Part shown: piece after piece, positions 1-7,820 of the stretch
Layout: each line of letters starts with the position of its first letter
How positions within the stretch are numbered: position 1 is the stretch's first letter
Origin: Cohnella caldifontis
GTDB taxonomy: Bacteria; Bacillota; Bacilli; Paenibacillales; Paenibacillaceae
NCBI RefSeq assembly: GCF_029360585.1
Contig: NZ_JAQZSJ010000001.1
Span: forward strand, 248,001-312,000
Direction of reading: 5' to 3'
DNA length: 64,000 nt
Program-made: the position numbers and the translations under genes
The notes under the pieces: generated by a model
The model's database searches: none
What the model was told of the DNA's origin: nothing
The model's input: the letters and a program-made list of their open reading frames with translations, nothing else

Positions 1-148
1 CGTCATGAAGCAGCTGAACCCGGGCAGCAACATTTTGATGCACGAGCTCCCTTGGACGGCGGACGCGCTCGACCGCTTGCTGACTCAGCTGGAGGATAAA
101 GGGTACTCCTTCGTGGATCCCGCCCAGATCGAGCTTAAGACCGAGTAA
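1..148 (+). CDS. Polysaccharide deacetylase family protein, C-terminal end (partial)
   Basis: Only the last 48 codons are inside the window, ending in TAA at 146-148. The tail reads ILMHELPWTADALDRLLTQL and then a GYSFVDP segment. This is the usual end of NodB-fold polysaccharide deacetylases: the ILMHxxxxT strand carries the late catalytic-pocket His, and GY(S/T)FV forms the last beta strand. Such enzymes remove acetyl groups from peptidoglycan or chitin-like sugars outside the cell. The N-terminal signal and the metal-binding Asp-His-His triad lie outside the window, so substrate and activity cannot be judged. A hairpin terminator candidate follows at 212-255. Confidence 0.75.
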   Translation, partial: VMKQLNPGSNILMHELPWTADALDRLLTQLEDKGYSFVDPAQIELKTE

Positions 149-211
149 GGCAGCATGCGCGCCCTCCTGGTGGCGTAAGCGTGCGTTGCGAAATAAGGTT
201 GCGGATGCGAA

Positions 212-255
212 AAACTCCCCTTTATCGTCCGGATAGGACGAATACAGGGGAGTTT
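212..255 (+). terminator. Terminator-like hairpin after the deacetylase gene
   Basis: Arms AAACTCCCC (212-220) and GGGGAGTTT (247-255) pair perfectly. An inner CGTCC/GGACG stem makes a two-part hairpin. The following stretch is T-rich but not a clean run (GTTTGTTCGTT). It lies 64 bp after the deacetylase stop. Confidence 0.6.
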
Positions 256-291
256 GTTCGTTCTGTCGTTATTTTGGCCTACTCAACGCAT

Positions 292-391
292 CGTTGTCCG
301 ATTTTTCCGTACATCGCCCTCAACTTTTCGCTAAACCGCCACCGTTGTCCGATTTTTCCGTACATCGCCCCTATCTTTTCGCTAAACCGAC
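292..391 (+). repeat. Two direct copies of a 51-bp intergenic repeat (family also at 46131)
   Basis: Two units begin with CGTTGTCCGATTTTTCCGTA at 292 and 343, a period of exactly 51 bp. Each continues through ACATCGCCC and CTTTTCGCTAAACCG. The same unit in reverse orientation is found near 46131-46265, also with 51-bp spacing. The ORF that crosses this stretch (181-411) has no ribosome binding site and its peptide merely repeats, so I treat the region as non-coding. The rest of 256-482 shows nothing else recognisable. Confidence 0.8.
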
Positions 392-482
392 TACTCCTGT
401 ATCCACTATAACGTTCAGCGAATCAATACCGTAACTCGAATGAAATCGGGTTACAGAAGCTCTGCCGCGGGCACATGCCGCG

Positions 483-782
483 TTACGACCCGTACTTCTG
501 CCGCCCCCACCACACGAGGCCGCCGACCAGTACCGCGAACAGGATGAGCAGCACCCGGTAAAACCAGCGGGACAGCTGCCGCTTCTGCGAAGGATGCACC
601 ACCGCGCGGGGAGGCAGCCCCGTCTCGGGCAGCCCCGAAGAGGCGGCCGCCTCGGCGATCGCCGCCTCGAGTTCCTCCAGCGACAGCTTCATATCCGGAT
701 CCCGTTCCTCTTCCGAAGCCAGCGCCTGCTCCTTCGCTTGCCGGAATTTGGCCCAAACAGACGAGGGTTCTTTCTCGTTCAT
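483..782 (-). CDS. Small single-pass membrane protein of unknown function
   Basis: A 99-residue protein, MNEKEPSSVWAKF at its start. The first 65 residues are charged and Glu/Ala-rich, with a likely amphipathic helix at about 10-50. A basic stretch (QKRQLSRWFYR, about 66-76) is followed by one hydrophobic segment, VLLILFAVLVGGLVWW (about 77-92), and a short charged tail. This suggests a cytoplasmic N-terminus with a C-terminal tail anchor. It overlaps the end-to-start junction with the upstream CPBP protease gene by 4 bp (ATGA type), so the two are translationally coupled. I do not recognise a family. The overlap suggests a role linked to the protease. Confidence 0.7.
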   Translation of the reverse strand: MNEKEPSSVWAKFRQAKEQALASEEERDPDMKLSLEELEAAIAEAAASSGLPETGLPPRAVVHPSQKRQLSRWFYRVLLILFAVLVGGLVWWGRQKYGS

Positions 783-1375
783 TCTTTGTCACTCCGAAAA
801 CGGATAATGAGTCCCATGGTCAAATCGACGAGGAAATGCGCGGCGATCGGCGCCCATATCGTCCCGCTCCACGCCTGGATCCAGCCGAGGCCGTAGCTGA
901 TCGAGAACACGAGGCCGGTCGGGATCCAGTGCCGCAAATACCGGACGTGGATAGACGCGAAGACGATGCTGGTCCAATAGGGACCGATCGCGTATTGGAT
1001 CGCCCCGCGGAACAGCAGCTCCTCGCAAACGGCCACGACCAGCGCGATCGACGCGATGTGCCAGACCGGCCGCGAGCGGAAAATCCGCTCGTTCACCCCG
1101 CCGTCGTCCGAAGCTTCATCCGGCACCCATCGGGAGATCGCCAGATCCACGGCCAATACCGCGGCGGCCAGTCCCGCTCCCCACAAGGCGAATTTCCAAT
1201 CCCCGGGGATGTCCAGCAGTCGGAGCGGATTCCGGCCCTGAAAAAATATCCATGCGATTCCGATAATGAAAGTAAGTGCCTGGGTGAGATACAAATTGGC
1301 CAGCAGCATCCGGTCGTCCAGATCATCGACCGTCACTTTGCGGAGCTTTAAATTCCGGATGTCGAATTTTCTCAT
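779..1375 (-). CDS. CPBP-family intramembrane metalloprotease (Abi/CAAX protease-like)
   Basis: A 198-residue protein with about four or five hydrophobic segments. Motif 1 is EELLFRG at residues 118-124, and the FASIH motif near residue 147 supplies a metal ligand. The remainder (FxxSxxLG) is typical of CPBP glutamic/metallo-intramembrane proteases. Members cleave CAAX-modified or other membrane substrates, and bacterial ones act in bacteriocin self-immunity or signal-protein processing. The substrate here is unknown. The N-terminus (MRKFDIRNLKLRKVTVDD) is cytoplasmic and charged. The gene is the first of a two-gene unit with the small membrane protein gene that overlaps its 3' end. Confidence 0.8.
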   Translation of the reverse strand: MRKFDIRNLKLRKVTVDDLDDRMLLANLYLTQALTFIIGIAWIFFQGRNPLRLLDIPGDWKFALWGAGLAAAVLAVDLAISRWVPDEASDDGGVNERIFRSRPVWHIASIALVVAVCEELLFRGAIQYAIGPYWTSIVFASIHVRYLRHWIPTGLVFSISYGLGWIQAWSGTIWAPIAAHFLVDLTMGLIIRFRSDKE

Positions 1376-1471
1376 AATCCCTCATCATTTTGCGAAATTT
1401 GTATGTTCAAACAACCGGAATTTTTCTATACTTAAAGCTAGAAAATCCGACCACTTCTAAAAGGAGCATTT

Positions 1472-2392
1472 ATGGAGAAGCGTTTGAACCGAACCGACCT
1501 GGGCTTTTCGCTGGCGTTCCTGCTCATGCTCGTCATCGCCATCGGAGCCTTTTTTTACGGAGTGAAAGTAGGGACCGACCGGGCGGGCGGGGATTCCGCC
1601 GAAACCGCGCAGGCCGCCAAGCCTTCCGAACCGTCCGCGCCGAACGCCTATCAGCAGCAAGACTTGGTTTCCTTTTATCATACCGTATTTTTGCCTTATC
1701 GTGAATTTCAGACGAGCTTGTTCGAAGCGGAAGACAAATGGTCGGATCCGTCCAGCGATCTGGCCGCTTCCCTCAAAGAACTCGCGAAAACGGCCGACGC
1801 CCGGTACGAGAAAATCCGCGTCGCGTTCGTACCGGCTTCTTCCCCGCTGCTCAAGCAGGCGCAGACCGATTATCTCAAAAGCCTGAAGCTGTTTTCGGAG
1901 AGCTTCTCGGCCTTGTCCTCCACCGCCAATCAAGCCACGGGGGACCAGCTGCTCAAGGCGATGGGCGAACAGGCGTTTTTCAAAGAAGGCCGCAAGTTCG
2001 CGCTGACCGCCCAGAACGAGTACTATTCGTCCATGCTCAAATGGGCCTCTACGGTCAACATGGAAATCCCCGGCGATTACAAGACGCCGGCCGTTCTCGA
2101 GCTATCCAAGTGGAAAACGCTGCCTCTCGTCGTCAAGAACAAGGCGATCGCCGATTATTTGTCGGCTAATTCCTTGTTCGCGGGTTTTCTGCCCCATGAC
2201 CTGACGGCTAGAATCGACGAATTCATCCGTTCCGGCCAAGCGGACAAAATGAAGCAAACGACCGTCGGCTCCATCGCGGAACTGCTGACGGGCACCGACG
2301 CGGTGCGCAGCGGCGACTTCTTGGCGAGCAAGTCGGCGCTTTATCCGAACGAGCAACTGCCGCAGCTCCCCTTCTTCATTCCCGACAAATAA
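1472..2392 (+). CDS. Membrane-anchored extracytoplasmic protein, unknown function
   Basis: A 306-residue protein. A basic start (MEKRLNRTDL) is followed by one transmembrane segment, FSLAFLLMLVIAIGAFFYGV (residues 13-32), without an obvious cleavage site, so it is probably a signal anchor. A low-complexity linker (about 33-60, rich in Ala, Ser, Pro) leads to a mostly helical domain of about 240 residues. There is no Cys and no catalytic motif. An AAAAGGAG ribosome binding site precedes the ATG. The gene is monocistronic, divergent from the CPBP unit and followed by a terminator hairpin. I do not recognise the family, and the function is open. Confidence 0.75.
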   Translation: MEKRLNRTDLGFSLAFLLMLVIAIGAFFYGVKVGTDRAGGDSAETAQAAKPSEPSAPNAYQQQDLVSFYHTVFLPYREFQTSLFEAEDKWSDPSSDLAASLKELAKTADARYEKIRVAFVPASSPLLKQAQTDYLKSLKLFSESFSALSSTANQATGDQLLKAMGEQAFFKEGRKFALTAQNEYYSSMLKWASTVNMEIPGDYKTPAVLELSKWKTLPLVVKNKAIADYLSANSLFAGFLPHDLTARIDEFIRSGQADKMKQTTVGSIAELLTGTDAVRSGDFLASKSALYPNEQLPQLPFFIPDK

Positions 2393-2498
2393 GGATACGC
2401 GCCAAAATCGGTTTTTGTCGCAGATTGGACATTGCAACAAGCACCCCGTTGCTTTAAAATAGTAAAATCCGATGTAAAGCAGTCCACCCCGGACAGCC

Positions 2499-2552
2499 AT
2501 CCTCCATGTGCCGTCACCCGCTCGGAAGGGGGACGCCGCGGAGGATTTTTTT
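2499..2552 (+). terminator. Rho-independent terminator-like hairpin between the anchored-protein gene and serA
   Basis: ATCCTCC (2499-2505) pairs with GGAGGAT (2540-2546), with an inner imperfect GTC/GAC stem, and is followed by a run of seven T (2546-2552). It could end the upstream gene or act as an attenuator before serA, whose start is 58 bp further on. No complete T-box or other aptamer is visible. Confidence 0.6.
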
Positions 2553-2610
2553 GGAACTTTCCCGTTCTGGAGAACGGCCGTATCGGGGGAACTAAAGGGG
2601 GATCACTCGT

Positions 2611-4203
2611 ATGTTTAAAGTTTTGGTGTCGGATCCGATCAGCGATTTGGGGATCTCGCTCTTGGCCGAAGCTTCCGACGTGGCCATCGACAAGAAAACC
2701 GGTCTTTCCGAAGACGAGCTCGTTGCCATTATCGGCGAATACGACGCCCTGCTCGTCCGGAGCCAAACCCGGGTCACCGAGCGGATCATGACCGCCGGCA
2801 AGCAGCTCAAAGTCATCGGGCGCGCCGGCGTCGGCGTGGACAACATCGACCTGGACGCGGCAACGCGCCGGGGGATCATCGTCATCAACGCGCCGGACGG
2901 CAACACGATCACGACCTGCGAGCATACTTTCGCCATGATGATGGCGCTCGCCCGCCATATTCCCCAAGCGTATCTGAAAACGGTCGGCGGCGTCTGGGAC
3001 CGCAAATCGTTCGTCGGCGTGGAGCTGCGCAATAAAGTGCTGGGCGTGCTCGGCATGGGACGTATCGGCAGCGAAGTAGCGGCGAGAGCCAAGGCGTTCG
3101 GCATGACGGTCTACGGTTACGATCCTTTCTTGACCGAAGAACGCGCCGAGAAGCTTGGCGTGCGCCTGGCGACCGTGGACGAAGTGATCCGCGACGCCGA
3201 TTTCATTACGGTCCATACCCCGCTGACGCCGGAAACCCGACATATGATCGGCAAAGAGCAGTTCGCCCGCGCGAAGAAAGGCGTGCGCCTCATCAACTGC
3301 GCGCGCGGCGGCATCATCGACGAGAACGCGCTCGTGGAAGCGATCGATGCAGGCATCGTCGCCGGCGCCGCGTTCGACGTATTCGAGGAAGAACCGCCGG
3401 CACCCGATCATCCGTTCCTTAAGCATCCGAAGATCATCGTGACCCCCCACCTCGGCGCTTCGACCGTGGAAGCGCAGGAGAACGTGGCCATCGACGTTTC
3501 GGAGCAGCTGCTGCACATCCTCCGCGGCGAGCCGTTCAAGAACGCGGTCAACATGCCGCCGGTGCCGGGAGAAGTAATGTCTAAGCTGGAGCCGTACTTC
3601 GCGCTCGGCAAGAAGCTCGGCAGCTTCGCGGCGCAAATCGCCGAAGGTCCGGTCAAGGAGATTTCCGTCAGCTATGCCGGAGACCTGGCCGACGTGGACA
3701 CCGCTCCCCTGACCCGTTACGTCGTGCAAGGCGTGCTGGCTCACCATCTCGGTTCCGACGTGGTCAACGTCGTCAACGCCTTCCACCTCGCCAAAACGCG
3801 GGGCGTCAACGTCGTCGTCTCCACGACGCAAGCGACCAAAGGCTTCACGAACCTCGTCAGCGTTACTTTGAAAACGAACAAAGAAGAACGCGTCGTCGCC
3901 GGCGCCCTGCTCAACGGATTCGGCCCGCGCATCACGCAGATCGATAAATTCCCGGTGGACGTCGAGCCGCAAGGCCACCTGCTGCTCATCTCCCACCACG
4001 ACAAACCCGGCATCATCGGCCGCGTGGGCACCCTGCTCGGTAATAGCGGCATCAACATCGCCACCATGCAGGTCGGACGCAAAGTGATCGGCGGCGCCGC
4101 CATCATGGTGCTCGGCGTGGACAAAGCCGTGCCGAAGGAAGTGCAGACGCAAGTCACTGCCCTGCCCGACCTCAACAGCGCCAAAGAAATCCAATTGTTC
4201 TAA
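2611..4203 (+). CDS. serA: D-3-phosphoglycerate dehydrogenase
   Basis: A 530-residue enzyme catalysing the first step of serine synthesis: 3-phosphoglycerate plus NAD to 3-phosphohydroxypyruvate. The order is a substrate-binding half, a Rossmann NAD domain with GMGRIG (about residue 150), catalytic Arg in NCARGGIIDE, Glu in FEEEPP and His in PHLGAST. An intervening domain follows, then a C-terminal ACT domain (from about residue 455, LLISHHDKPGIIGRVG) that usually binds serine for feedback inhibition. The length matches the long type of PHGDH. AAAGGGGG lies just upstream of the ATG. It is a single gene flanked by terminators. Confidence 0.97.
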   Translation: MFKVLVSDPISDLGISLLAEASDVAIDKKTGLSEDELVAIIGEYDALLVRSQTRVTERIMTAGKQLKVIGRAGVGVDNIDLDAATRRGIIVINAPDGNTITTCEHTFAMMMALARHIPQAYLKTVGGVWDRKSFVGVELRNKVLGVLGMGRIGSEVAARAKAFGMTVYGYDPFLTEERAEKLGVRLATVDEVIRDADFITVHTPLTPETRHMIGKEQFARAKKGVRLINCARGGIIDENALVEAIDAGIVAGAAFDVFEEEPPAPDHPFLKHPKIIVTPHLGASTVEAQENVAIDVSEQLLHILRGEPFKNAVNMPPVPGEVMSKLEPYFALGKKLGSFAAQIAEGPVKEISVSYAGDLADVDTAPLTRYVVQGVLAHHLGSDVVNVVNAFHLAKTRGVNVVVSTTQATKGFTNLVSVTLKTNKEERVVAGALLNGFGPRITQIDKFPVDVEPQGHLLLISHHDKPGIIGRVGTLLGNSGINIATMQVGRKVIGGAAIMVLGVDKAVPKEVQTQVTALPDLNSAKEIQLF

Positions 4204-4208
4204 TTCGG

Positions 4209-4261
4209 TCCCCCAAAAGTGGCGTTTAGCTTTGCAGCCTACTCCGATTACTTTTGGGGGA
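4209..4261. repeat. 12-bp perfect inverted repeat after serA
   Basis: TCCCCCAAAAGT (4209-4220) and ACTTTTGGGGGA (4250-4261) are exact reverse complements around a 29-nt loop. Neither side is followed by a T run, so it is not a classical terminator by itself. It sits 6 bp after the serA stop and just before the strong bidirectional terminator. It may be a transcript-stabilising 3' hairpin or a small inverted-repeat element. Confidence 0.7.
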
Positions 4262-4271
4262 GCCCCCGTAC

Positions 4272-4325
4272 AAACGAAGAAAAAGCCTCCGGACCTATTA
4301 CAGGCCGGAGGCTTTTTCTTCGTTT
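4272..4325. terminator. Strong bidirectional terminator (serA / MFS gene)
   Basis: Perfect 21-bp arms at 4272-4292 and 4305-4325 include AAAAAGCCTCCGG / CCGGAGGCTTTTT. They give T runs on both strands, with a 12-nt loop. The stop codon of the minus-strand MFS gene (4298-4300) lies in the loop, so the whole 3' arm at 4305-4325 is coding for that protein's last residues. Confidence 0.9.
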
Positions 4326-5599
4326 CGGACGGCACGGAATGCCGTCTTCCGCCGTTCCACCAGCGCGATCATGCCGAATTGCAGCAAAGACGCGATGGCC
4401 AGGACAACCGGCAATGTCGGAGAAGCGGGGTTGTCGACGAACACGATCAGGAATAGAATGGACAGCACCCTGCCCGCATTCAGGAAAAACTCCCGGAGCA
4501 CGATCGCTTCGATGCGGAAGTGCCCCTTGAGCGGCAGAAAATCCATCCGCCGATAATAGTAAGTCGTCAGCGTATTGATCGTCAGCGGGTTAAAGAAGGA
4601 GAACACGATCATGAAAGGAACCACGGTCCAGGCCGATACTTGGAAAAGCAGCAACCAGGCTCCCGCGCAGACGCATAAAGAGGACAGGAGCAGTTCGCCC
4701 CGCACGCGCGACCGGTCTTTCTGCCTGGAGACCACGAAGCCCATCGTGATCGTGAACGCCGAGAACAGTACCGTCAGGAGGCCGACCCAATCCTCTCTTC
4801 CCACCGATTGGTATAAGAGGATGTTGGGCAGGAACAGCATGATCCCCTGAAACAATCCGAGGAACAGGAACGCGAACAACGCCCGCAGCCACGCCCGATC
4901 TTGCTTCATGATCGGCAATGCGTATTTGAAGTAGAACGCGCGATGCGCGGACGTCCTTTGGCGGATTTTCGTGCTGGACAAAGCGGCGGTCAGGAACATC
5001 ACGCTCGCGGCGGCAAACGTGACGATGTACCCCTTGAGCCCCTCGAAAAGTCCGATGATGTAGCCCGACAAGGCCGGGCCGATCAGCCCCGCGGTATTGA
5101 ACACGATCATGTTCACGCCCATGTACCTTCCCCGGCTGTCCGCATCGGTTACGTCGTACTGCAGGATGATATAACCGATCCAATAAAGACCTAATGCCGT
5201 GCCATAGAACAAGCCGAACCAAGCATAGTAGGCGGCCACCTGTTCCTTCAAGGCGATGACCGCCAGGAAAAACAGCGCGATCGAGCCGATCCCGAACCGG
5301 TAGGTGACCATGCGGTCCTTTTTCTTCGCGATCCAGCCTCCCAAAGCGAAGGAGAACGGCGTGACGCCGTACACGATGATGTTGAACATTCCATTGATCC
5401 AGAGGTCCCCGGTCAATCTCCAAAGGTACAAATTCAGGAACAGCGCCGACATGGACGCGCCGACCTGAAAGCACCCATGGATGAACAGGGCGATCAACGC
5501 TTCCTTGGACAAATTGCCGTTTCCCCCGGAGAATACCCGAAGCCATCTTTCCCGCAAGCCCACGCGAGATCCCTCCAGCGGTTGACGTTGCCCTTCCAT
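4298..5599 (-). CDS. Major facilitator superfamily transporter
   Basis: A 433-residue protein with about 12 hydrophobic segments and a cytoplasmic N-terminus of some 30 residues. An MFS-type loop 2 motif is recognisable as GGWIAKKKDRMVTYRFG, between TM2 and TM3. The substrate cannot be read from sequence, though drug or sugar export is common for such stand-alone members. The ATG at 5599 is 18 bp downstream of the resE stop, so it is probably co-transcribed with the res operon. That is not usual for this family. The last codons (AVRNEEKASGL) are encoded inside the bidirectional terminator stem. Confidence 0.85.
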   Translation of the reverse strand: MEGQRQPLEGSRVGLRERWLRVFSGGNGNLSKEALIALFIHGCFQVGASMSALFLNLYLWRLTGDLWINGMFNIIVYGVTPFSFALGGWIAKKKDRMVTYRFGIGSIALFFLAVIALKEQVAAYYAWFGLFYGTALGLYWIGYIILQYDVTDADSRGRYMGVNMIVFNTAGLIGPALSGYIIGLFEGLKGYIVTFAAASVMFLTAALSSTKIRQRTSAHRAFYFKYALPIMKQDRAWLRALFAFLFLGLFQGIMLFLPNILLYQSVGREDWVGLLTVLFSAFTITMGFVVSRQKDRSRVRGELLLSSLCVCAGAWLLLFQVSAWTVVPFMIVFSFFNPLTINTLTTYYYRRMDFLPLKGHFRIEAIVLREFFLNAGRVLSILFLIVFVDNPASPTLPVVLAIASLLQFGMIALVERRKTAFRAVRNEEKASGL

Positions 5600-5617
5600 G
5601 CCCTGCGATGGCGACCG

Positions 5618-7081
5618 CTAAGCTTTAAAGGAAGCTTTCGCGCCGCTTCCCCGTTTCGCGGACATCGGCAAGTCGATCGTAAAGACCGTTCCTTTGCCCG
5701 CCTCGCTTTCGGCGCGGATTTTGCCTTGATGCGCCTGCACGATGTTCTTCACGATCGCGAGCCCCAGCCCGGTTCCCCCGGAACCGTTCGACTCGCGTTT
5801 GCGGGCTTTGTCCGCCTTGTAAAACCGTTCGAAAATGTACGGAAGGTCCTCCGCCGGGATTCCCGCCCCTTCGTCGGAAACGGCCAGCTCCAGCACGTCT
5901 CCGCCGCGGGGCGCTTCTTTGCGGCGGGCTTCCATGCGGATCCGCGCGCCTGCGGGCGTATGCCGGAACGCGTTGTCGAGCAGGTTGGTCAGTACCTGCT
6001 CCAGCCGATCCGGATCGGCGGCTTGGAGCACCAAAGCTTCTTGCGGCTCGGACTTCGCGAGGGCGATGCCCCGGTCTTTGGCCAAGGCGGAAAATTTACG
6101 GTATACCCGCCCCATCAGCGCGTCTACGTCCACTTGCTGGAAGTTCATCTCCATATGGCCGGCTTCCATGCGGGCCAGATCGAGCAAATCTTTCACCAGG
6201 CGTCCCATGCGGAGGGACTCGTCATGGATGACTTGCACCAGCTCCCGGCGCTCTTCCGGCGACGCCGCGATGTCGTCCAGCAGCGCCTCGCTGTATCCTT
6301 GCACCATCGAGAGCGGCGTGCGGATTTCGTGCGAGACGTTGGCAACGAAATCTTTGCGCAATTTGTCGACCCGGAACTCTTCCGTCACGTCCCGCAGCAC
6401 GGCTACTGCCCCCCGCACCGCATCCGTACCGGCCAGCGGCGTCATCGCCACGGACCAAACTTCGTTTTGGACGTGCACCTTGTCCGACAGCTCTTTGCCG
6501 GAAGACAGCACGTTGCGGAACGTCTCCCGGAGCGGTCCCGGCACTTGCCCGTATCCTTCGGAGCCGCTTTCGTCCTCCCAATCGACGGAGCTCCAAGCCT
6601 CGACCAGGTGCTCGCCTTGGGGATTCGTCAGAATGACCTCCCCTTCCGCGTCGAACGAAATGACGGCGTCGGTCATGCTCCGCAGCACGCTGCTCAGGTG
6701 GTCCCGCTCATGCTGGAGGTCTCGGATCAGCGTATCCAGCTCGGAAGCCATCTGGTTGAACGTGTTCGCGAGCTCCCCGATCTCGTCCGAAGACCGGATG
6801 GCCACGCGGGTTCCATATTCTCCCTGCGCCACCCGATCCGCTGCTTCTTTCATTTCGCGAAGCGGCTGGGTGATTTTCGTCAGCAGGAAGAAAGCGAAAA
6901 ACGTCGTCAGCAGGAAGCCCACGACGCCCGTATAAATGAACAGATGCTTGATTTTGTTCGGATCCGCGAACTGCAGATCGATGTATTGCAGCAGAAACAG
7001 CCCGACCGTCGTGATGACTACCGCGACAAGCGCGATGATCGTCAGCCAGAGCTTGCCGACGACCGTCCTCCAGATCGCCAT
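5618..7081 (-). CDS. resE: Sensor histidine kinase ResE (short sensor form)
   Basis: A 487-residue kinase that phosphorylates ResD to control respiration genes under low oxygen or NO. Order: TM1 (about 11-32), an external loop of only some 15 residues, TM2 (48-68), HAMP (69-122), PAS-like (127-235), HisKA with NVSHEIRTPL (phospho-His 251), then HATPase with NLLDNAFRHTP, DEGAGIP and GTGLGLAIVK. B. subtilis ResE is about 100 residues longer and has a large external domain, which is missing here. The gene is last in resA-B-C-D-E, 3 bp after resD. The symbol rests on operon position as well as sequence. Confidence 0.9.
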   Translation of the reverse strand: MAIWRTVVGKLWLTIIALVAVVITTVGLFLLQYIDLQFADPNKIKHLFIYTGVVGFLLTTFFAFFLLTKITQPLREMKEAADRVAQGEYGTRVAIRSSDEIGELANTFNQMASELDTLIRDLQHERDHLSSVLRSMTDAVISFDAEGEVILTNPQGEHLVEAWSSVDWEDESGSEGYGQVPGPLRETFRNVLSSGKELSDKVHVQNEVWSVAMTPLAGTDAVRGAVAVLRDVTEEFRVDKLRKDFVANVSHEIRTPLSMVQGYSEALLDDIAASPEERRELVQVIHDESLRMGRLVKDLLDLARMEAGHMEMNFQQVDVDALMGRVYRKFSALAKDRGIALAKSEPQEALVLQAADPDRLEQVLTNLLDNAFRHTPAGARIRMEARRKEAPRGGDVLELAVSDEGAGIPAEDLPYIFERFYKADKARKRESNGSGGTGLGLAIVKNIVQAHQGKIRAESEAGKGTVFTIDLPMSAKRGSGAKASFKA

Positions 7082-7084
7082 GGT

Positions 7085-7798
7085 TTACTTCGCCGCCTCC
7101 AGCTTGTATCCGACGCCCCACACGGTGGTGATCATCGAGGCCGCCTCCGCCGACACGCGGTTCAGCTTCTCGCGCAGCCGTTTCACGTGGGTGTCGACCG
7201 TCCGCAAATCCCCGAAGAAGTCGTAATTCCACACGTCCTTGAGCAGCTCTTCCCGGGAGAACACCTTATCCGGCGAGCTGGCCAAGTAATGCAGCAACTC
7301 GTATTCTTTCGGCGTCAGGTTCACCTCTTGGCCGCCGGCCGTCACGCGATGCGCGTCGTGCTCGATCACGAGATGCGGGAACACGATATTGTTGCTCGTA
7401 TTGAGGTCCTTCGACAAATAGGCGGTCGCGGACGAACGGCGCAAAATCGCCTTGATCCGGAAGATCACTTCGCGGGGGCTGAACGGTTTGACCACGTAAT
7501 CGTCGGCGCCGACTTCGAAGCCCTGCACGCGGTTCACTTCCTCGCCCTTGGCCGTCAGCATGAGCACCGGGGTCGACTTCTGCTGCCGCAGCCGGGTGCA
7601 TACCTCCACGCCGTCGATGCCGGGAAGCATGAGGTCGAGCACGATCAAGTCGTAATCGTTCTGCAGCGCCAATTGCAGCGCCTGCTCCCCTTCCTCCGCC
7701 TCTTCGATCGCGTATCCTTCTTTTTCCAGGTACATGCGAAGCAGACGGCGAATCCGTTCCTCGTCGTCCACTACCAGAATCCGATTGCCCAAGCTCAT
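7085..7798 (-). CDS. resD: Response regulator ResD (OmpR/PhoB family)
   Basis: A 237-residue DNA-binding regulator. The receiver domain (residues 5-120) has the acidic pair D11-D12, phospho-acceptor D55 in VLDLMLPG and the LTAKGEE switch region with its conserved Lys. The C-terminal winged helix (about 135-232) carries LTPKEYELLHYLA and the recognition region RTVDTHVKRLREKL. ResD activates cytochrome maturation, cytochrome oxidase and anaerobic genes. It lies between resC (22 bp upstream) and resE, as in B. subtilis. The ATG has an AGGAGC ribosome binding site. Confidence 0.95.
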   Translation of the reverse strand: MSLGNRILVVDDEERIRRLLRMYLEKEGYAIEEAEEGEQALQLALQNDYDLIVLDLMLPGIDGVEVCTRLRQQKSTPVLMLTAKGEEVNRVQGFEVGADDYVVKPFSPREVIFRIKAILRRSSATAYLSKDLNTSNNIVFPHLVIEHDAHRVTAGGQEVNLTPKEYELLHYLASSPDKVFSREELLKDVWNYDFFGDLRTVDTHVKRLREKLNRVSAEAASMITTVWGVGYKLEAAK

Positions 7799-7820
7799 CG
7801 AAAATGCTCCTCTCAGCGGT

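Noticed and set aside
181-411. 76-codon ORF near the left edge
   Set aside because: It covers a terminator hairpin and two repeat units. The peptide just repeats and there is no ribosome site.
2393-2610. T-box riboswitch before serA
   Set aside because: A sequence slightly like the T-box core (AGGG..GCCGCGG) is present, but it lies in the 3' arm of the hairpin and lacks the UGGN pairing bulge and stem I. Only a terminator-like hairpin is supported.
2341-4335. 664-codon minus-strand ORF opposite serA
   Set aside because: Shadow frame of a high-GC gene. His/Arg/Asp-rich composition with no domain; serA is clear on the other strand.
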